Positions 7,760 through 11,422 of a stretch of 11,422 nucleotides of DNA are shown piece by piece. This stretch comes from Ilumatobacteraceae bacterium (GTDB taxonomy: Bacteria; Actinomycetota; Acidimicrobiia; Acidimicrobiales; Ilumatobacteraceae), in contig JAIOXC010000040.1 in the NCBI GenBank assembly GCA_021741795.1, forward strand, positions 1 through 11,422, read 5' to 3'. The position numbers and the translations under genes were made by a program. How positions within the stretch are numbered: the stretch's first letter is position 1; each line of letters opens with the position of its first letter. The notes below the pieces were generated by a model. It did no database searches, was not told where the DNA came from, and was given only the letters and a program-made list of their open reading frames with translations.

Positions 7760-8719
7760 ATGTTTGAACTTGCTTCCCGATTAATTGCCCAGTTTTACTC
7801 GCTCACCCACAACTACGCCTTGGCGATTGGTTTGGTTGCCGTGGTGGTGATGCTGCTCATCACCCCACTCACACTCAAGAGCACAAAAGGCATGCTCGAG
7901 ATGCAAAAACTGCAACCAGAGATGCGACGCCTACAAGCCGAGTTCAAAGGTGATCGCCAAAAACTTAACGAAGCGATGATGAAGTTGTATCAGCAACACA
8001 AAGTCAATCCGATGGCTTCGTGTTTGCCGATTCTCGCACAGATGCCGGTGTTCATCATCATGTTCCGTTCATTACAAGGATTGATTCATCGTCCCGATGG
8101 TGCAGGCACTGCATTCGTTCCGAAGTATCTCAACGAAACATCGGAGTTATACAACTCGTTGCTTGGTAAGACAGAAATGGTGTCGTTTGGATTGGATCTG
8201 TCGCAAACACCGATTGATGCGGTAAACCAAAGTTTTGGCAAGGGCATGATTTATGTCGGCCTCGTTGCGTTGCTTGCCGGGTTGTATTTTGTGCAACAAA
8301 AAATGGTTGCGTCACGCACAGTGAGCCCAACAATGTCGGCCAGCCAAGCCAAATTAATGCAGTATTTGCCAGTAGTTTTCGCTGTTTTTCAGCTTTTCCT
8401 TCCTACTGGTTTGATCTTCTATTACATGGTGCAAGCAATCATTCGCATCATTCAGCAGTTTTACATCACCAAACGTTTTTATGGGCACGACTCGTCATTG
8501 GGGCGCCAAGCGCAGGCTGCGAGCGAGCAGGCACGTGAAATGAATCAGAAAGACAAAAAAGAAAACAAGAAAGAAAGTAAACCTGCAACAAATCCTGATG
8601 CGCCGTTTTCGAGTAAGCGCGTCACTCCCCCAAAGGGAAAATCTTCTGGTACTTCGCGACGTCCGCAGGCTCCAGGAAAAAATCGAAGTGGTTCGGTTAC
8701 TCGCCGACCAAAACCATAA
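7760..8719 (+). CDS. yidC: Membrane protein insertase YidC (Oxa1 family)
   Basis: YidC inserts and folds proteins in the cytoplasmic membrane, alone or with SecYEG. The 319-residue product lacks the large P1 periplasmic domain of Gram-negative forms. Predicted membrane segments lie near 20-38, 87-108, 163-180, 202-215 and 217-234. The first cytoplasmic loop contains LQPEMRRLQAEFKGDRQKLNEAMMKLY (51-77), followed by HKVNPMASCLPILAQMPVFI, both typical. Residues 241-319 form a strongly basic Lys/Arg/Ser/Pro tail that may touch the ribosome. The ATG at 7760 gives the usual MFELASRLIAQFY start, 7 nt after yidD; a GTG at 7730 would add ten residues. Neither has a clear ribosome site, so coupling to yidD is likely. 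Confidence 0.95.
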   Translation: MFELASRLIAQFYSLTHNYALAIGLVAVVVMLLITPLTLKSTKGMLEMQKLQPEMRRLQAEFKGDRQKLNEAMMKLYQQHKVNPMASCLPILAQMPVFIIMFRSLQGLIHRPDGAGTAFVPKYLNETSELYNSLLGKTEMVSFGLDLSQTPIDAVNQSFGKGMIYVGLVALLAGLYFVQQKMVASRTVSPTMSASQAKLMQYLPVVFAVFQLFLPTGLIFYYMVQAIIRIIQQFYITKRFYGHDSSLGRQAQAASEQAREMNQKDKKENKKESKPATNPDAPFSSKRVTPPKGKSSGTSRRPQAPGKNRSGSVTRRPKP

Positions 8720-8759
8720 TTAATTTATTCGCCACACCAAATAAGCAACGAGGAAATGT

Positions 8760-9590
8760 ATGGAATGGGTAGAGACAACCGCTGACACACTTGAAGCAGC
8801 AAAAAATTTGGCACTCGATCAGTTGGGTGTTTCAGAAGAAGACGCCGAGTTTGATGTTCTTGAAGAACCAAAACCAGGTTTGTTTGGACGCACGCGCGGC
8901 GAAGCCCGTGTTCGCGCACGAGTTCGTCCAACAGCACCAAGGTCAAAACCAGAACGTCGCGACCGTGGTCCAAAGCGCGCAACCCGCGCAGAGGGCGATG
9001 CACCAAAGGGTCGCCGTGGACCAAAGTCGGCAGCCGGATCAGATCGACCACGTCGTGAACCACGAAAAACCTCAGACACTGAGCGAGCCCCACGTCCAGA
9101 AGGCCCTCCAGTAGATCCTGCCACTGTGAGTGCTGCTGCGACCACATTTCTTGAGGGAATGTTGACGGCTGCTGGACTTGTGGGTCAAGTGACCTCCACG
9201 CTCAACGGTGAAGATATCGATATCAACGTCATTGGTGACGATGTCTCGGTATTTGTTGGTCAACGTGGCGCCACATTGATGGCAGTGCAAGACCTCACAC
9301 GAGTTGTCAGCCAGCGCCGCCTTGGCGACCACGACACCCATATGCGTGTTGATATTGGCAGCTACCGCGAGCGTCGCCGTGAGGCCTTGAGCCGTTTTGC
9401 CCTGAAGGTTGCCGACGACGTACTTGCTACAGGTCAGCCACGCGTGCTCGAGCCGATGAACTCTGCCGACCGCAAGATTGTGCATGACGCCCTTGTCAAC
9501 TCGACAGGCGTGAGCACTCATTCGCAAGGCCAAGACCCGCATCGCCGGGTAGTGGTTGCATTGGCTGAAACAGTCGAAACAGCCGAATAG
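8760..9590 (+). CDS. jag: Jag / KhpB RNA-binding protein
   Basis: Jag (KhpB, EloR) is an RNA-binding protein that in Gram-positive bacteria acts with KhpA and influences cell division and elongation. The 276-residue product has an N-terminal Jag_N domain (1-50) ending in EEPKPGLFGR, a long Arg/Pro/Lys-rich linker (about 51-115), a KH domain (about 123-190) with the GxxG loop GQRG (167-170), and an R3H domain (about 200-270) with R238 and H242 in the R-x3-H motif. The ATG at 8760 has GAGGAA at 8750-8755. An out-of-frame ATG lies four bases upstream. It follows yidC by 40 nt, its usual position. Confidence 0.95.
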   Translation: MEWVETTADTLEAAKNLALDQLGVSEEDAEFDVLEEPKPGLFGRTRGEARVRARVRPTAPRSKPERRDRGPKRATRAEGDAPKGRRGPKSAAGSDRPRREPRKTSDTERAPRPEGPPVDPATVSAAATTFLEGMLTAAGLVGQVTSTLNGEDIDINVIGDDVSVFVGQRGATLMAVQDLTRVVSQRRLGDHDTHMRVDIGSYRERRREALSRFALKVADDVLATGQPRVLEPMNSADRKIVHDALVNSTGVSTHSQGQDPHRRVVVALAETVETAE

Positions 9591-9603
9591 CCCGGTGGGC
9601 ACA

Positions 9604-9623
9604 GGGCTTATACAATAAAGCCC
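9604..9623. other. Small hairpin between jag and rsmG
   Basis: GGGCTT (9604-9609) and AAGCCC (9618-9623) form a 6-bp stem with an AT-rich 8-nt loop. GGGCT can pair instead with AGCCC at 9589-9593, so two mutually exclusive foldings exist. The loop contains TACAAT (9611-9616), which matches five of six bases of a -10 element but has no good -35. No T-run follows, so this is not a clear terminator. Confidence 0.3.
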
Positions 9624-9642
9624 ATAATATGAAGCCAGTATC

Positions 9643-10200
9643 ATGAGGCCCGCAGATCACCCTGGTCTTCGCCGTATCTTCGGAGAAGCCCAAAAAATAG
9701 GAGCTTTGGGGTCTGCCCCCCTGTCCGAGATTATTGAGCATGCGGCAACCTTTGCCGAAGCACTGCCTCTAGGGGTTACATCCTGTGTTGATTTGGGGAG
9801 CGGAGCAGGAGTTCCTGGCTTGGTAATTGCCATTGTTCGCCCCGAAATTCACATGACCCTGATCGACCGGCGGGCCAAGCGCACCGACACACTTGTGCGG
9901 TCGGTGCAGTCGTTGGGGATCCAAGACCAGGTCGAAGTGGTATGTGGCGATGTGGCTGTGTTGCGAATCCAAGATCGCTTTGCCCATGCTTTTGATGCAG
10001 CGTGTGCCCGAGGCTTTGGTCCCCCATTCCAAACGTTGCAGTGGGCCGTGAGTCTGGTCAAACCGAGCGGATATGTGGTGGTGAGCGAACCCCCACCCGG
10101 TAGTCCAGATCGTTGGACCGATGTCGACATGGCAAGCCTTGGAGTGTCCGCCCCAACAAGGCTTGGTCCGGTGGCATTGTTCCACGTGGAACATATTTAG
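9643..10200 (+). CDS. rsmG: 16S rRNA (guanine-N7) methyltransferase RsmG
   Basis: RsmG (GidB) methylates N7 of a guanine in the 530 loop of 16S rRNA using S-adenosylmethionine; its loss can give low-level streptomycin resistance. The 185-residue product, somewhat short for the family, contains the SAM-binding VDLGSGAGVPGLVIAI (49-64), the acidic-loop region LIDRRAKRTDTL (73-84), GDVAVL (102-107) and ARGFGPPFQTLQWA (122-135). The ATG at 9643 has only a weak GAAG upstream. The final residues LFHVEHI are encoded by a parS palindrome at 10178-10193, so the C-terminal end is shaped by a DNA-binding site rather than by enzyme function. Confidence 0.94.
   Translation: MRPADHPGLRRIFGEAQKIGALGSAPLSEIIEHAATFAEALPLGVTSCVDLGSGAGVPGLVIAIVRPEIHMTLIDRRAKRTDTLVRSVQSLGIQDQVEVVCGDVAVLRIQDRFAHAFDAACARGFGPPFQTLQWAVSLVKPSGYVVVSEPPPGSPDRWTDVDMASLGVSAPTRLGPVALFHVEHI
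10178..10193. promoter_or_regulatory. parS: parS centromere site 1 (inside the rsmG 3' end)
   Basis: TGTTCCACGTGGAACA is a perfect 16-bp palindrome and differs from the classical TGTTTCACGTGAAACA only by the symmetrical T-to-C/A-to-G pair. ParB binds such sites, spreads by CTP-dependent clamping, and is moved by ParA. The site overlaps the last codons of rsmG. Confidence 0.93.
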
Positions 10201-10228
10201 ACCCCAAATTCAAAATCTCAGCCCGAAA

Positions 10229-10244
10229 TGTTCCACGTGGAACA
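10229..10244. promoter_or_regulatory. parS: parS centromere site 2 (rsmG-parA gap)
   Basis: This is an identical TGTTCCACGTGGAACA, and here the symmetry extends to 20 bp (10227-10246). Its centre is 51 bp from that of site 1. It lies 59 nt upstream of parA, so ParB spreading from it could also affect parAB transcription. Confidence 0.93.
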
Positions 10245-10288
10245 TTCCTCACCGCCTCCGTATCCCCAGTTGGCCAGCCAACCCTCTG

Positions 10289-10294
10289 TAGAAT
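10289..10294 (+). promoter_or_regulatory. Candidate parA -10 element
   Basis: TAGAAT matches TATAAT at five of six positions and lies 9 nt before the parA ATG. Transcription from it would begin near 10301-10304, giving an almost leaderless mRNA. No convincing -35 is seen at 16-18 nt (TTGGCC at 10270 is only 13 nt away). Confidence 0.4.
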
Positions 10295-10303
10295 AGAAGG
10301 GAT

Positions 10304-11110
10304 ATGAATACGGCACAACCCACTCCACACCCCGTTCCACGGGTGATTGCGATGGCCAACCAAAAGGGTGGGGTAGGTAAGACAACCACCACCATCAATA
10401 TGGGCGCTTGTTTGGCTGAACAGGGATATCGAGTGCTGATTGTTGACCTTGATCCGCAGGGTAATGCTTCTACCGGTCTGGGTCTCAACACCCGTGAGAT
10501 GGAAACCAGTGTGTATGACGTGTTGTTGCATGACACTCCAATGGAGGACTGTCTTGAGCCCACGGCAGTTCGCAACCTATTTGTTGCACCATCCAATCTT
10601 GATCTAGCCGGCGCCGAAATTGAACTAGTACCTGCCATGGGTCGCGAAACCCGACTCAAAAAAGCGATTGAGTCTGTATTGGATCAATTTGATTACGTAC
10701 TGATCGACTGTCCGCCATCGCTTGGTCTCTTAACCGTCAACGGCCTCACCGCTGCACGTGAAGTAATCGTGCCAATTCAGTGCCAATATTACGCACTTGA
10801 GGGTTTGGGACAATTATTGCGCAACGTTGACTTGGTCAGCCAAAACCTCAACCCAAACTTGGCAGTCAGCACCATTATCTGCACCATGTTTGATACTCGA
10901 ACCAAGTTGTCTTCTGATGTGGTGAACGAAGTACGCGAACACTTCGGCGACAAAGTGTGTCAAACGGTTATTCCGCACACCGTGCGTCTTGCCGAGGCTC
11001 CATCGCACGGCAAACCAATTACCACATTTGATTCAAACTCGGCTGGCGCAAAGGCCTACCGAGCTGTTGCATTGGAGGTGAGTGGTGGCGCGCCGCAGCG
11101 GATTGGGTAA
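10304..11110 (+). CDS. parA: Chromosome partitioning ATPase ParA (Soj)
   Basis: ParA is a nucleoid-bound ATPase that pulls ParB-parS complexes and so segregates the new origins. The 268-residue product has the deviant Walker A KGGVGKTT (21-28, with the signature Lys21), the Walker A' region DLDPQGN (48-54), Walker B VLIDCPPS (132-139), and the conserved QCQYYALEGLGQL and IPHTVRLAEAPSHGKP segments typical of chromosomal Soj/ParA. The ATG at 10304 has GAAGGG ending 2 nt upstream, very tight for a ribosome site; an internal ATG (10352) just before the Walker A would shorten the protein by 16 residues. parB begins inside its 3' end. Confidence 0.97.
   Translation: MNTAQPTPHPVPRVIAMANQKGGVGKTTTTINMGACLAEQGYRVLIVDLDPQGNASTGLGLNTREMETSVYDVLLHDTPMEDCLEPTAVRNLFVAPSNLDLAGAEIELVPAMGRETRLKKAIESVLDQFDYVLIDCPPSLGLLTVNGLTAAREVIVPIQCQYYALEGLGQLLRNVDLVSQNLNPNLAVSTIICTMFDTRTKLSSDVVNEVREHFGDKVCQTVIPHTVRLAEAPSHGKPITTFDSNSAGAKAYRAVALEVSGGAPQRIG
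11074..11078 (+). promoter_or_regulatory. Ribosome binding site for parB inside parA
   Basis: GGAGG lies 6 nt before the GTG at 11085 and 3 nt before an in-frame GTG at 11082. The better spacing and the resulting MARRSGLGKG N-terminus select 11085 as the start. Confidence 0.7.
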
Positions 11111-11422
11111 AGGCTTAGACGCGCTCATCCCCACCAATCGAAATACCAGTAATACCACAAGTAGTACAAGTACCAACAATGGTACACATACAGAATCAGC
11201 AACAGGGCTTAAAGACATCCCCGTAAATGCGATTGACCCAAACCCAAACCAACCGCGCGTGCATTTTGACGAAGCCTCACTTACCGAATTGACCGCGTCT
11301 ATCTCGGCAATTGGTGTGCTGCAACCAATTTTGGTGCGCCCAGAAGGAAGCGATCGATTTCAGTTGATTGCAGGCGAACGCCGCTGGCGCGCTGCATCAC
11401 GTGCAGGATTGCAAATGATTCC
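11085..11422 (+). CDS. parB: Chromosome partitioning protein ParB, N-terminal part (runs off right edge)
   Basis: ParB is a CTP-dependent clamp that loads at parS and recruits ParA and SMC. The visible 112 residues include the N-terminal MARRSGLGKGLDALIP (1-16), the short basic/leucine region that stimulates ParA in the family, then a Thr/Ser/Asn-rich linker (about 17-40), then the nucleotide-binding domain with PNPNQPRVHFDE (52-63), ASISAIGVLQPILVR (71-85) and the CTP-binding motif GERRWRAA (97-104). The parS-recognition helix-turn-helix and dimer domain lie beyond the window. The GTG start overlaps parA by 26 nt, which suggests translational coupling. Confidence 0.96.
   Translation, partial: MARRSGLGKGLDALIPTNRNTSNTTSSTSTNNGTHTESATGLKDIPVNAIDPNPNQPRVHFDEASLTELTASISAIGVLQPILVRPEGSDRFQLIAGERRWRAASRAGLQMI

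Overview
This window is a bacterial chromosome replication-origin region with the gene order typical of Actinomycetota: gyrA-gyrB-dciA-recF-dnaN-(oriC)-dnaA on the minus strand, and rpmH-rnpA-yidD-yidC-jag-rsmG-(parS)-parA-parB on the plus strand. A DUF721/DciA gene between recF and gyrB is the mycobacterial-type layout. The short RnpA N-terminus, the short Oxa1-type YidC without a periplasmic P1 domain, and the roughly balanced base composition by eye suggest an Acidimicrobiia-like (possibly aquatic) actinobacterium. The placement below phylum level is an inference.

Left arm (1-4991, minus strand): the 5' end of gyrA runs off the left edge. It is followed, reading upstream, by gyrB, dciA, recF and dnaN, a compact replication and topology operon with gaps of 16-80 nt. 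The 277-nt gap between dnaN and dnaA (4992-5268) is the best oriC candidate. On its dnaN side it holds an AT-rich element with trinucleotide repeats of DnaA-trio type next to DnaA boxes. On its dnaA side it holds a dense array of four same-direction DnaA boxes at 11-12 nt spacing, the first of which forms a perfect inverted repeat with an opposing box.

Centre (5269-6962): dnaA (minus) and then a 227-nt divergent region before rpmH. This second gap carries four more DnaA boxes and two candidate promoters whose elements interlock, so DnaA probably controls its own gene here and perhaps rpmH.

Right arm (6963-11422, plus strand): rpmH, rnpA, yidD and yidC are tightly coupled by overlapping stop and start codons; the rnpA reading frame stays open through all of rpmH. 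Then come jag/khpB and rsmG. Two perfect parS palindromes lie at the end of rsmG and just downstream, immediately before parA and parB; parB runs off the right edge.

Together the genes cover origin firing (dnaA, oriC), helicase loading (dciA), clamp and gap repair (dnaN, recF), supercoiling (gyrAB), origin segregation (parABS), and the usual ribosome/RNase P/membrane-insertion cluster. No mobile element, CRISPR array, tRNA or rRNA was seen. No wholly new system is evident. The points most worth a second look are the possible Thermus-like nesting of rpmH inside rnpA, the origin architecture, and the parS site built into the rsmG coding end.
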